The notes under the pieces: generated by a model | The model's database searches: none | What the model was told of the DNA's origin: nothing | The model's input: the letters and a program-made list of their open reading frames with translations, nothing else | Origin: Iodobacter fluviatilis | GTDB taxonomy: Bacteria; Pseudomonadota; Gammaproteobacteria; Burkholderiales; Chitinibacteraceae | Length of the DNA: 64,000 bases | Assembly (NCBI RefSeq): GCF_004194535.1 | Contig: NZ_CP025781.1 | Span: forward strand, 2,356,001 to 2,420,000 | Direction of reading: 5' to 3' | Made by a program: the position numbers and the translations under genes | Shown: positions 37,824-47,360 of the stretch, piece by piece | How the letters are laid out: each line of letters opens with the position of its first letter | How positions within the stretch are numbered: the first letter of the stretch is position 1

Positions 37824-39554
37824 TTACAGTTGGTGCAATTCTTGCAATAAGCCACGCAGGCATTGGGCGTCTTCGGCGATGAGCATTTGCTCGACGATGG
37901 GTTTGATTTTATGCAGCTCGCCGGTCAGGATTTCTTGCTTTACTTTGAGCAGCTGAATCGGCAGCATAGAAAACCGGCGCAGGCCAAGGCCGAGTAATAG
38001 CCGTGTTAGCGCTGGATCGCCCGCCATCTCTCCGCACATTGATACCGGCTTGCCCATGCGGGTGGCGGTGCTAATTACGTGGTGTAGTAGCTGAATCACC
38101 GCTGGGTGTAGTGGGTCGTAAAGATGCGATACCGCATCGTCGTTACGATCTACGGCGAGGGTGTACTGGATTAAGTCGTTGGTGCCGATCGAGATAAAAT
38201 CGAGATGAGCTAAAAACTGTGCCACTTGCACGGCAGCGGCTGGCACTTCAATCATGCCGCCTAGCTCGATGTTCTCATCAAAAGCTACGCCATCATCTCT
38301 AAGCTGGGATTTCGCCTCCTCTAAATGTTTACGAGTTTGCCGCACTTCCCCCACATAAGAGAGCATGGGGAGTAATAGCTTGATTTTGCCGTAGGCCGAT
38401 GCCCGTAATAGGGCGCGCAGCTGGGTGCGAAACATTTGCGGTTCGGCCATGCAGAGGCGAATGCCGGTCAGCCCTAGCGCTGGGTTAGGGGTTTCTCGCT
38501 CTTGCTGCCACTTAGGAATTTTATCTTTGCCTAAATCGACGGTGCGGATAATCACCGGCTGGCCTTTCATTGCTTCGGCAACTTGCTTATAGGCGATAAA
38601 TTGTTCTTCTTCGGTCGGCAAATCAGATTCAGATAAAAACAAAAACTCTGAGCGAAACAGGCCCACGCCGGTCGCGCCGTTTTCTATAGATAATTTGCAA
38701 TCGTCTGGAACTTCAATATTGGCAAATAGCTCGATCTCTTCGCCGTCTTTAGTGATGGGCTGACGGGTACGAATATCTTGTAGTGCTTTTTGTTTTTTGA
38801 GCCAATCGCGCTGACGGTGGCGGTATTCTTTAAGAATGATTTCGTCAGGATCAACGATGACGATACCGTTAATTCCGTCAACAATAATCAACTCATCTTC
38901 GCGAATCAGCTCTCGGGCATGGCGTAGCGCAAGTACCGATGGCAAATCTAAGCTGCGGGCCAAGATGGCCGTATGGGAGGTGGGACCACCCACATCGGTA
39001 ATAAAAGCGAGGTAGTTGGTGTCTTTAAATAGCACCATATCGGCGGGGCTAAGATCGTGCGCCACTAGAATGCAGTTGGGGGCAATTTCGGCCAGTGGGT
39101 GCGAGTGGTTTTCGTGGCCAGCCAGCGTTTTAAATACACGATCCACCACTTGAATTACATCGCTACGGCGCTCTCTGAGGTATTCGTCTTCGATCTCATC
39201 GAATTGGGCCAGCAGTACTTCTAGTTGCAGCTTGAGCGCCCATTCCGCATTACAGTGATGTTGCTCAATCAAATGGCGCGGCTCTTTAGAGAGCATATGA
39301 TCGTTAAGCAGCATGATATGCAAGGATAGAAATGCGCCCAATTCGGCGGGGGCGTTTTCCGGGATGCTGCCCCAGAGCATTTCTAAAGATTTGCGGGTAA
39401 CGCGAATAGCATCATCAAAGCGTGCAAGTTCGACGGGGATATCGGCGGCAGATAGTTGGTAATGGGCAATTTCAATATCGGCGTGGGAGATCAGATGAGC
39501 TTGCCCGATCGCAATCCCACCACCAATGCCAATCCCTTGTAGCGTAATGCTCAT
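37824..39554 (-). CDS. ptsI: PTS enzyme I (phosphoenolpyruvate-protein phosphotransferase)
   Basis: Transfers phosphate from phosphoenolpyruvate to HPr. 576 residues from ATG 39554 (MSITLQGIGIGG). The active-site His is in GGPTSHTAILARSLDLPS, and the PEP-binding domain has GATGVGLFRSEFLFL, NPALGLTGIRLC and FISIGTNDLIQYTLAVDR with the ending MCGEMAGDPA. It is last in a IIA-HPr-EI run without any sugar permease, so it is a regulatory PTS. Confidence 0.96.
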   Translation of the reverse strand: MSITLQGIGIGGGIAIGQAHLISHADIEIAHYQLSAADIPVELARFDDAIRVTRKSLEMLWGSIPENAPAELGAFLSLHIMLLNDHMLSKEPRHLIEQHHCNAEWALKLQLEVLLAQFDEIEDEYLRERRSDVIQVVDRVFKTLAGHENHSHPLAEIAPNCILVAHDLSPADMVLFKDTNYLAFITDVGGPTSHTAILARSLDLPSVLALRHARELIREDELIIVDGINGIVIVDPDEIILKEYRHRQRDWLKKQKALQDIRTRQPITKDGEEIELFANIEVPDDCKLSIENGATGVGLFRSEFLFLSESDLPTEEEQFIAYKQVAEAMKGQPVIIRTVDLGKDKIPKWQQERETPNPALGLTGIRLCMAEPQMFRTQLRALLRASAYGKIKLLLPMLSYVGEVRQTRKHLEEAKSQLRDDGVAFDENIELGGMIEVPAAAVQVAQFLAHLDFISIGTNDLIQYTLAVDRNDDAVSHLYDPLHPAVIQLLHHVISTATRMGKPVSMCGEMAGDPALTRLLLGLGLRRFSMLPIQLLKVKQEILTGELHKIKPIVEQMLIAEDAQCLRGLLQELHQL

Positions 39555-39693
39555 AAGCCTCCTTGCCACCGTGCCGGTGATCGCAATCTATTTTGGGTAC
39601 AGAGTCTCTTTAGCTGTGAAAACTGAGGCTGCGACAAGTTGCAGGCCAAGCTTTGCGTCACTCATCTGCATTTTTACAAAGTACTTACGTGGC

Positions 39694-39966
39694 TTACTCG
39701 CCTTCACCAAATTTATCGGCAATTAAGGCGGTTAGGGCGGTCATGGCCGTATCTGCATCAGGGCCATTGTCAGTTTCTAGCATGATTTTGCTGCCTTTGC
39801 CCGCTGCTAACATCATCACACCCATAATTGATTTTGCATTAACGCGTTTTTGATTGCGGCTTAGCCAAACTTCGCATTGAAATTGGCTGGCTAGTTGGGT
39901 GAGTTTACTAGAGGCACGGGCGTGTAAGCCCAGTTTGTTGATGATTTCTACTTCATTGATTGGCAT
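39694..39966 (-). CDS. ptsH: HPr phosphocarrier protein
   Basis: 90 residues with phospho-acceptor His15 (GLHARASS) and Ser46 in KSIMGVMMLAA, the site used by HPr kinase. Starts 5 bases after the IIA stop codon, so it is translated with it. HPr kinase itself is not in the window. Confidence 0.97.
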   Translation of the reverse strand: MPINEVEIINKLGLHARASSKLTQLASQFQCEVWLSRNQKRVNAKSIMGVMMLAAGKGSKIMLETDNGPDADTAMTALTALIADKFGEGE

Positions 39967-39971
39967 ACCGC

Positions 39972-40373
39972 TTATTCCTGATCTGTGGTTGGCAGCATGT
40001 ACAACACACCTTCTAAGCCACCTGTGATGGCCTTGCTCACTACAACGTCTAATGTTTGATGGCTGTAGCTGAGGGTTCTTACGAGCATAGGCAAGTTGAC
40101 CCCTGCAATAGCCTCTACCTTGCCAGCCTCAACTAAGCGTTGGGCGACATTAGAAGGGGTTCCGCCATAAATGTCTGTAAGGAGTAATACGCCTGAGCCA
40201 TCGTCTAAATCGCTAATCATCTGGCAGGCACGACGCACTACCTCATCTGGATCATCGGCTTTGCTAACGGATAATTGCAGCAAATTGGGGAGATCCCGCG
40301 CCATGATGTGCTGCGCGCACAAGACTAAGGCTTCGCCCAAAGACACATGTGTAACAATAATAATACCGACCAT
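39972..40373 (-). CDS. Mannose-class PTS IIA domain protein
   Basis: 133-residue single-domain EIIA of the mannose/sorbose class, with likely phospho-His9 in IIIVTHVSLGEAL and LLLTDIYGGTPSNVA. No IIB, IIC or IID partner is present. Freestanding IIA-Man with HPr and EI is the usual regulatory PTS arrangement of betaproteobacteria. Confidence 0.93.
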   Translation of the reverse strand: MVGIIIVTHVSLGEALVLCAQHIMARDLPNLLQLSVSKADDPDEVVRRACQMISDLDDGSGVLLLTDIYGGTPSNVAQRLVEAGKVEAIAGVNLPMLVRTLSYSHQTLDVVVSKAITGGLEGVLYMLPTTDQE

Positions 40374-40562
40374 ACCTTCGTTACCTTGACTTTCGTAAGT
40401 TTCATGTTACCATGTGGCGTGTTTTGTTGCTTTATTCTGATATTTTTTAGTAAGTTTGTTGGGCTGAGTTCATAAAGCCAAAGCGATGATGCTTTCGTTG
40501 ACGAGGCCTTTTTTGATATTACTGTATATCAAATGGCTGTTAAAAGCTTACGCCAAGTCGGG

Positions 40563-41591
40563 CTAACGCAAACGGTAAATATGCACGGGCGGCTTTATCC
40601 AGCTGATACGCCGCTGTAATTCTTCCGTGATATACACGCTGCCATCATTCCCCACGACCAGTACATCTTGCAATCCAAACCTCTGGGCATAATGTAAGGT
40701 GTTTCCTATGCCGCCAATAAAAATGGGTTTAGTTGCGATATCTGAAATTGCGCCCGCCTCAAGGCTGGGGGGCGCAATCACCGTGGCCGCTTCCATCGTC
40801 GTGGCGGGCTGGCCCGTGCGTGGGTCGATCAAATGTGAGTAGCGCTTGCCACCTACTTCAAAAAACCTCTGGTAGTCACCTGAGGTGCCAATCGCTTCGC
40901 CGCTTTTAAGGGCAATGGTGGCCATGGCTTGTGGCTCTCTGGGGTGTTGAATGCCAACCACCCAGGGGGTTTGATCTTTTTTGCCCAAGGCCAACACATT
41001 GCCGCCGATATTGATCAGCGCATTATTCACCCGATGCTTACGCAAGTATGCCGCAGCTCTATCTAGTGCCCAACCTTTAGCAAAGCCACCGGTATCCAAT
41101 TGCACCGCAGGATTACTGCTGCTTACCGTGCTTGTATCAAAGCTAAGGTTTTGCATGGAGGGCTGGCCGGCAAGCAGTTGGGCGATGGTGGCTTGGCTAG
41201 GTAAAATCGCAGCATAGCTGTCTTTATGAAAGCCCCATGCCGCGATTAATCCCCCCATGGCGGGGTTAAATAATTGATCAGATCGCTCTGCATATTGGCT
41301 GGCTTGCTTAAGTAATGCAGCCGTTTCCGTATCGATAAGGGCGGGTTCACCGCGAGCAAAGCTGGCGTTGATTCGGGTGATTTCAGATGGCTGCCATGGG
41401 TGCATGCGAGTGTGGATACGATCTAAATCAGCAAAAACTGCGGCGGCGTGTTTTTGCGCTATATCTTCTGGTAAGCCCCAAATCGAGATCTGCACCCGAG
41501 TGCCAAAGACATAGCTTTCTTGCTGGTAGAGTGGCGCCTTGCTGCAGGCGCTTAAGAGTAATACTCCAGCCAGCAGTAAAATTTTTATCAT
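40563..41591 (-). CDS. apbE: FAD:protein FMN transferase, lipoprotein
   Basis: Attaches FMN to threonine in flavoproteins outside the cytoplasm. 342 residues with a lipobox LLSACSK. Family signatures: [26 protein letters not shown] and [11 protein letters not shown]. The ATG overlaps the gshB stop as ATGA, so it is coupled to glutathione genes. No Na+-NQR or Rnf target is in view. Confidence 0.93.
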   Translation of the reverse strand: MIKILLLAGVLLLSACSKAPLYQQESYVFGTRVQISIWGLPEDIAQKHAAAVFADLDRIHTRMHPWQPSEITRINASFARGEPALIDTETAALLKQASQYAERSDQLFNPAMGGLIAAWGFHKDSYAAILPSQATIAQLLAGQPSMQNLSFDTSTVSSSNPAVQLDTGGFAKGWALDRAAAYLRKHRVNNALINIGGNVLALGKKDQTPWVVGIQHPREPQAMATIALKSGEAIGTSGDYQRFFEVGGKRYSHLIDPRTGQPATTMEAATVIAPPSLEAGAISDIATKPIFIGGIGNTLHYAQRFGLQDVLVVGNDGSVYITEELQRRISWIKPPVHIYRLR

Positions 41592-42538
41592 GCGGCGGCG
41601 TGTTTTTCTAAAGCATCAATAAACAATCCCGCAACGTTGATGCCAGATTGTGCGGTAATCTCAGCAAAGCAAGTAGGGCTGGTGACATTCACCTCGGTGA
41701 GGTTCGCGCCAATCACATCTAAACCCACTAGTAGCAAGCCTTGAGCGGCGAGTTGCGGCCCCAGTGCCTCGGCAATTTCTCTGTCCCTTGTCGTTAATGG
41801 TCTGGCCACACCGCTACCGCCTACCGCCAGATTGCCGCGTGTTTCACCTGCTTTGGGGATGCGGGCTAGGCACCAGTCCACCGGCTTGCCATCAATGAGC
41901 AGAATGCGTTTGTCACCTTCTTTAATCGCTGCAATATAGCGCTGCGCCATAATGGTCTGCGTGCCATTGGCCGTTAGCGTTTCGATAATCGAGCCTACGT
42001 TTGGATCGGCGGCGGTGAGGCGGAAAATCCCTGTGCCGCCCATGCCATCCAAAGGCTTAAGAATAATATCGCCATGCTCAGCTAAAAACTCGCGCACATC
42101 GCTTTCAGATTGGGTAACCAGCGTTGGCGCGGTAAATTGCGGAAACTTTAAAATCGCCAGCTTTTCGTTAAAGTCGCGCAGCGCTTGGCCACGGTTAAAT
42201 ATTTTTGCACCTTGGGCTTCGGCTAACGTAAATAGCTGGGTGGCGTAGAAGTATTGCTGATCAAATGGCGGATCTTTACGCATGATGACAGCGTCAAAAT
42301 CTTGTAGTGCCGTAATCGTCACATCATCTTGGCTATACCAATCATGGCCACTTTGCGTTGCCGTGAAATGCAGCTGGGCCGCCAGAGCCTCCACAGTACC
42401 CGCTTTGATGCGCAGGTTTTCAGTGCCGCATGTAAAAATCAAATGCCCACGCGCATTCGCCTCACGCATCATGGCGTAACTGGTATCTTTGTAAATCTTC
42501 AGGCTGGCAAGCGGATCAAGTACAACAAGGATTTTCAT
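41588..42538 (-). CDS. gshB: Glutathione synthetase
   Basis: ATP-grasp ligase adding glycine to gamma-glutamylcysteine. 316 residues from ATG 42538 ([24 protein letters not shown]); an upstream ATG at 42589 lacks homology. Conserved [32 protein letters not shown] and [18 protein letters not shown]. Second step after gshA, 74 bases downstream of it. Confidence 0.96.
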   Translation of the reverse strand: MKILVVLDPLASLKIYKDTSYAMMREANARGHLIFTCGTENLRIKAGTVEALAAQLHFTATQSGHDWYSQDDVTITALQDFDAVIMRKDPPFDQQYFYATQLFTLAEAQGAKIFNRGQALRDFNEKLAILKFPQFTAPTLVTQSESDVREFLAEHGDIILKPLDGMGGTGIFRLTAADPNVGSIIETLTANGTQTIMAQRYIAAIKEGDKRILLIDGKPVDWCLARIPKAGETRGNLAVGGSGVARPLTTRDREIAEALGPQLAAQGLLLVGLDVIGANLTEVNVTSPTCFAEITAQSGINVAGLFIDALEKHAAA

Positions 42539-42612
42539 AGCGGCCTTAATGTTGGGAGTTGGGAGTCGGGAATTGGTTTTACTCCCCACCCCCCACCCCC
42601 CACCTATTTAAA

Positions 42613-43875
42613 TTATTCCAGCTCTAATGACCCAGCCAACAGTGCCAGCCTAGCGACTACGCCGTAGGAGTAGAAGCGGTTGGCTGTGCAATCTGGGGAG
42701 CCGTCACAATCTGGGGTAGAAAGCGGCGATACAAAGGCGAGCGGCACAAAGTGTGCGCCTGGGGAGTTTAGGTTTTCGTCTATGCCGCGTCCTGTATGTA
42801 CACGGTAAAAGCCGCCAATTACAAAGCGATCGAGCATATACACTACGGGCTCTGCCACTGCTGCGTTGATTTGCTCAAAAGTTGGCACGCCTTCTTGCAC
42901 GATGACATCGTGTACTTCCATGCCTTCTTTAATCACGCTCATTTTATTGCGCTGCTTGCGGTTTAAACCAAGCAATTCTTCGCCAGATTTCACGCTCATA
43001 ATGCCCATACCGTAAGTGCCGGCATTGGCTTTTACAATGACAAATGGCACTTGACCAATGCCGTGCTGCTCGTATTTGATACGGATTTTTTCGATCATGG
43101 CATCAACGGTGGCAGCGAGCTTATCTTCGCCAGCTCGCGAATGAAAATCCAGCCCGTCGACATGTTCAAAGTAGGGATTAATCACCCATGGATCGATATC
43201 GATCAGCGCAGCAAACTCCTCTACTACGTGATCGTATGCGGTGAAATGCTGCGTTTTACGGCGCACGGCCCAGCCTGCATTGAGGGGCGGTAGCAGGGGC
43301 TGTTCAATATCTTGCAAGATGGCTGGAATACCTGCTGATAAATCGTTATTGAGCAGCACAACACAAGGATCAAAGCCCGCAATGCCCACTCGCTTGCCAT
43401 TGCGCACTAGCGGTTCAAGCGTGATGTGGCCGCCATCTGGTAAATCTAACGTGGTGCTTTCAGTGATTTCTGGATTCATGCTACCAAGGCGCACGACAAG
43501 GCCCGCTTGACGCAGGATTCTAGCCAGCGCGGCGACGTTTTGTAGGTAGAAAGTATTGCGGGTGTGGTTTTCTGGGATCAGCAAAACACGGCGCGCATCA
43601 GGACAATACCCTTCCAGCGCAATCATCGTGGCATGCACGGCCAGAGGGTGGAATTCTGGATTCAGATTATTAAAACCGCCAGGAAATAAATTCATATCTA
43701 CTGGGGCGAGCTTGTAACCCGCATTGCGTAAATCGACAGAGCCATAAAATGGCGGAGTGTGTTCCTGCCATTTGTTGCGAAACCAGTGTTCGATTTCTGG
43801 CTGGGCAGCCAAAATTTTACGTTCCAAATCTAACAATGGGCCAGTCAGTGCAGTCGTAAGATGAGGGACGCTCAT
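42613..43875 (-). CDS. gshA: Glutamate-cysteine ligase (betaproteobacterial type)
   Basis: First and rate-limiting step of glutathione synthesis. 420 residues from ATG 43875 (MSVPHLTTALTGPLLDLERK). It has the short GshA type of Neisseriales and acidithiobacilli, unrelated in length to the E. coli enzyme. FYGSVDLRNAGYKLAPVDMN, FNNLNPEFHPLAVHA and VKANAGTYGMGIMSVKSGEE are visible. It leads the gshA-gshB-apbE operon. Confidence 0.92.
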   Translation of the reverse strand: MSVPHLTTALTGPLLDLERKILAAQPEIEHWFRNKWQEHTPPFYGSVDLRNAGYKLAPVDMNLFPGGFNNLNPEFHPLAVHATMIALEGYCPDARRVLLIPENHTRNTFYLQNVAALARILRQAGLVVRLGSMNPEITESTTLDLPDGGHITLEPLVRNGKRVGIAGFDPCVVLLNNDLSAGIPAILQDIEQPLLPPLNAGWAVRRKTQHFTAYDHVVEEFAALIDIDPWVINPYFEHVDGLDFHSRAGEDKLAATVDAMIEKIRIKYEQHGIGQVPFVIVKANAGTYGMGIMSVKSGEELLGLNRKQRNKMSVIKEGMEVHDVIVQEGVPTFEQINAAVAEPVVYMLDRFVIGGFYRVHTGRGIDENLNSPGAHFVPLAFVSPLSTPDCDGSPDCTANRFYSYGVVARLALLAGSLELE

Positions 43876-44316
43876 TTTAGTGCCTTTTTCAATAGTTTTA
43901 TGCATGGCATATGTGGGCGCTGTGGCATGGATTCAACTCTAGCGGGCAGTAAATTTGATTATTCGCTGTTTACGCATGTTTTTTATCGGCGCGTTAAGTT
44001 CCGCAAGGATATAGCGAGGGGCGATAGAAAGATCAAGTGAATTGTAAAACCGTGTAATGACTTCATTGTGCATCTTGTTTGGGCCAGCTTCTTTCTGACA
44101 AGCACGGCAGTTCGCTGATTTACTTGAAATTATAGGCATTAAAATTGTCGATTTTGTTGCTAATGAGACAGCCCGTAGGCTGCAATAAGGCTTTTGTGTC
44201 ATTTCTTCGTAATTTATGAAAATATTAGCTGAGGAATCAAACATCTGTTTCGAATTCCCCAAAACTAAAAATAACCGCATTAGACGGTAAATGATTGATA
44301 CCCAGAGGAAGCATTG
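43876..44316. other. 441-bp divergent spacer between gshA and degV
   Basis: Holds the promoters of both genes. A 113-codon minus-strand frame (43939-44280) begins without a clear ribosome binding site and shows no recognisable family or signal, so I do not call it. TTGATGCGC just before degV gives an alternative TTG start for that gene. Confidence 0.45.
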
Positions 44317-45261
44317 ATGCGCATCGGCTTAGTGACGGATTCATGTTGTGATCTGCCTCGCGATTTTTTAAATCGCCACCGGATTGTTATCTTGCCCATT
44401 ACGATTCAAGGCAATGATGGCACTTTTATTGATCAGCGAGATCCGGCCGCAACCCGTGATTTTTATCGGCGGCAGGCGGCTCAAGGCGTAGCAGATTTTG
44501 AATCACAGCCTTATTCCGCCGAGCAAATTAAAGAATTGTTTTTATCTAAGTTAATTTTAGAATTTGATATGGTTTTTTGTTTAACCGTTATGAAATCGCG
44601 CAGCCAAATTTATAATCATGCCACGCAAGCGGCGAGGGCCATTTTGACTGAATACCGGCCTATTCGTGAGCAAGCTAATATGATGAAACCTTTCGTACTG
44701 AGGGTTTTTGATAGCGGCAGTATTTTTGCTAGCCAAGGTTTAGTTGTGGCTGAAGTGGCGCGTTTGATTAGCCAGGATGCCACTTGCTCAGAAATCACCA
44801 AGCATATTGAGCGCTTAGCCAATACGGCTCAAGGTTTTTTAATGCCCGCAAACCTTGGGCAATTACGCCATCAAGCTAGGCGTAAAGGTGATAAAAGCGT
44901 GGGATTTTTATCCTATGCCCTAGGGAGTGCTTTAGATATTAAGCCGGTGATTCGCGCCTTTCAGGGCGAAACCACGCCACTTAGCCGCGTCAATGGCTTT
45001 GCGGCAGGTGTAGATAAACTGTTTTCATTAGCTATTGAGCATATTCAGCGCGGCTTAGTGGCACCAACGGTGTGTGTAAGCTATGGCGGCGATCCTGCCG
45101 TGGTGACGGATATGCTAGCCTATCAACGATTAAAGCAGGCGGCTAAGCAACACAATGTGCAATTACTGCTCTGTGAGATGAGCACAACCGCTGGTGTGAA
45201 CATTGGTGCTGGCGGTGTGGCGATTGCTTTTGCTTCTGAAACCGTCGCCGTTTTAGACTAA
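44317..45261 (+). CDS. DegV-family fatty-acid-binding protein
   Basis: 314 residues with the two-lobed DegV fold. Starts MRIGLVTDSCCDLPRDFL, then LPITIQGNDGTFIDQRD, and DSGSIFASQGLVVAEVARL. In other bacteria family members bind fatty acids for phosphorylation by FakA; whether that holds here is unknown as no fakA is visible. The ATG at 44317 is preferred over the TTG just before it. The C terminus reads GGVAIAFASETVAVLD. Confidence 0.9.
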   Translation: MRIGLVTDSCCDLPRDFLNRHRIVILPITIQGNDGTFIDQRDPAATRDFYRRQAAQGVADFESQPYSAEQIKELFLSKLILEFDMVFCLTVMKSRSQIYNHATQAARAILTEYRPIREQANMMKPFVLRVFDSGSIFASQGLVVAEVARLISQDATCSEITKHIERLANTAQGFLMPANLGQLRHQARRKGDKSVGFLSYALGSALDIKPVIRAFQGETTPLSRVNGFAAGVDKLFSLAIEHIQRGLVAPTVCVSYGGDPAVVTDMLAYQRLKQAAKQHNVQLLLCEMSTTAGVNIGAGGVAIAFASETVAVLD

Positions 45262-45265
45262 TTAA

Positions 45266-45342
45266 GGTCTGTTGACGTTTCATTCGCTGCTGTGTTGGCA
45301 GCAGTTTTTCGGCTCAGCGCAATGGTGAATGAAAAACCCTAG
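45266..45342 (+). repeat. Short CTAG-type element with GTTGACGTTTCATTC end
   Basis: GGTCTGTTGACGTTTCATTC starts 5 bases after degV. The right side has GAATGAAA but lacks the CGTCAAC that would complete the inverted end, so it is truncated or decayed. It abuts the 168-bp element at a shared CTAG. Related to 61632-61816 and 23527-23574. Confidence 0.65.
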
Positions 45343-45506
45343 CAGCCTGTCGGACTTAAGCGATCGTAGCGAGGGAAAGACCGGTTTGAGACAGATTTCG
45401 CGAGTTTTTGAGGCGAATAGCTGGCTATTCAACGAGAAAATGCGTGAAATATGGCCAAATCCGGCTTTTCCGTAGTAGATCAGTCTTAAGTCCGACAGGC
45501 TGCTAG
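45339..45506 (-). repeat. 168-bp palindromic CTAG-bounded element, copy 2 (inverted)
   Basis: Same 22-bp ends and length as copy 1 at 21904-22071, in opposite orientation. After reverse complementing, only four positions differ by eye. It lies in a spacer between degV and mgtE, just past a decayed copy of another CTAG-bounded repeat. Confidence 0.9.
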
Positions 45507-45755
45507 GCAGTGGCGGCGTTTTTCTGGGTTTAGCCGCTGCCAATTCAGCCTCTGTCTTGATTTGCGCTCAGCGCAAAGGCTTTATTTTGTGGCGATTGGG
45601 CTTTACCGGCTTATGCAAGCAGCCATAAAGCCATCCCATCTAAGCTTCCCACCATCAAACTGGCAAAAATCTTAAATTTTGCCGCCCAGCCCCCATGCCT
45701 CCCCGTGATAAACTCGCGAACGCCTTTTAAAATACCCTCATCTTTGGAATTCGGC

Positions 45756-47192
45756 ATGACGATAGTCACCCGCAAACAGCAAGAAAGCCTACAAGAAAGC
45801 TTGCAACAGGTCGTGCGCCTGTTGGATAGGCATCGGCTGGTTGAAGATATGGTGCATCGGCAGGATATGCCCAAGCACGAGCTGGTTGAGCAGCTGGTGC
45901 ATAAGCAGAACTTGGTCGAGCTACAAAAGAAGCTGGCTAGTTTGCACCCTGCCGACGTGGCATATATCTTAGAAGCGCTGCCCCTATTTGATCGACTGAC
46001 GGTCTGGGAGCTGGTGAAGTCTGAGCACGATGGTGAAATCTTGTTGGAAGTATCCGATGCAGTGCGTGAATCGCTGCTGGCCGATATGGAAAACTATGAA
46101 ATTATTGCCGCTGCCGAGCATCTGGACGCCGATGAGCTGGCCGACTTGGTGCCTGATTTATCCAGCGAAGTGCGCTCAGAATTACTGGGTGGCTTGGATG
46201 ATGAAGAGCGCGCCCAGCTGCAATCGGCGTTGTCTTATCCAGAGGACGAAGTTGGCTCCTTAATGGATTTTGAAATGGTGACCATCAGAGATGATGTCAC
46301 CTTAGAAGTGGTGCTGCGCTATTTGCGCCGCTTTGACGAGCTGCCCAATCACACCGATAAACTGTTTGTGGTCGATCACGAGCAAACGCTAAAAGGCGTG
46401 CTGGCGATTAATCATCTGCTGGTTTCTGATCCTGATTTAACCGTGCATGAAGCGATGGCCACCGATGTGGTGACCTTTCGTGGTCATGACGATACTGGGG
46501 ACGCGGCGCAAGCGTTTGAGCGCTATGACTTGGTTTCTGCGCCCGTGGTCGACTCCAATCACAAAGTGATTGGCCGCCTTACTGTAGATATGATGGTGGA
46601 CGTGATTCGTGAAGAATCCGACGCCGAAGTCTTATCTTTGGCGGGTTTGAAAGAAGAAGACCTGTTTTCTAGCGTGTGGAAATCCGCTAAAAACCGCTGG
46701 CCTTGGCTGGCGGTGAATATCTGCACCGCCTTTATTGCCAGCCGAGTGATCGGTGCGTTTGAAGAAACCATTACTAATTTAGTCGCGTTGGCTGCGCTGA
46801 TGCCGATTGTATCGGGGATTGGCGGCAATACCGGTACGCAAACCATTACGTTGATTATCCGTGGCTTGGCGCTGGGGCAAATTAACCCAAGTAACTCAGG
46901 GCGCTTAATTGGTAAAGAGCTGGTTATTGCGCTGCTCAACGGCTTAGTTTGGGGCAGCGTTTTGGGCGTGATTGCATGGATACTTTACCGACAGGTTTCG
47001 CTAGGTGTGGTGATGATGGCTGCAATGATGCTAAATCTGCTCGTTGCCGCCTTAGTGGGGATTTTAGTGCCACTCACTATGCAAAAACTCGGCCGCGATC
47101 CCGCATATGGCTCATCGGTGCTACTGACCGCTACCACCGACTCGATGGGATTTTTTATTTTCCTCGGGCTGGCTTCCGTATTCCTAATGTAA
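45756..47192 (+). CDS. mgtE: Magnesium transporter MgtE
   Basis: 478 residues from ATG 45756 (MTIVTRKQQESLQ). N-terminal superhelical domain (LHPADVAYILEALP, EVGSLMDFEMVTI), two CBS domains with DLTVHEAMATDVVTF, then five membrane helices with PIVSGIGGNTGTQTITLIIRG, the conserved pore segment. Imports magnesium and is gated by cytosolic Mg2+ through the CBS domains. Single gene. Confidence 0.95.
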   Translation: MTIVTRKQQESLQESLQQVVRLLDRHRLVEDMVHRQDMPKHELVEQLVHKQNLVELQKKLASLHPADVAYILEALPLFDRLTVWELVKSEHDGEILLEVSDAVRESLLADMENYEIIAAAEHLDADELADLVPDLSSEVRSELLGGLDDEERAQLQSALSYPEDEVGSLMDFEMVTIRDDVTLEVVLRYLRRFDELPNHTDKLFVVDHEQTLKGVLAINHLLVSDPDLTVHEAMATDVVTFRGHDDTGDAAQAFERYDLVSAPVVDSNHKVIGRLTVDMMVDVIREESDAEVLSLAGLKEEDLFSSVWKSAKNRWPWLAVNICTAFIASRVIGAFEETITNLVALAALMPIVSGIGGNTGTQTITLIIRGLALGQINPSNSGRLIGKELVIALLNGLVWGSVLGVIAWILYRQVSLGVVMMAAMMLNLLVAALVGILVPLTMQKLGRDPAYGSSVLLTATTDSMGFFIFLGLASVFLM

Positions 47193-47360
47193 GCTAGCCT
47201 AGGGCAGTTCTTCAAAGCCCAAGTTTTCAACCAGGCAGGGTACAGAGTAAAACCAATAATTTTTTTAATTCATTTTTTGTAAATTATTTTGTTTTTTCTG
47301 TGGTTTAAGGTTTGATTTTGTGTTCTGGCTTACCGCCTTTTCTCCGACTAAGGAACGCTT

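Noticed and set aside
43939-44280. 113-codon minus-strand frame between gshA and degV
   Set aside because: No recognisable motif, signal peptide or ribosome binding site; the spacer must hold two divergent promoters.
47193-47360. Fluoride riboswitch before the CLC gene
   Set aside because: The conserved GATG and CTGATGACTCC-type segments of the motif are not visible; only AT-rich sequence and a degenerate repeat.
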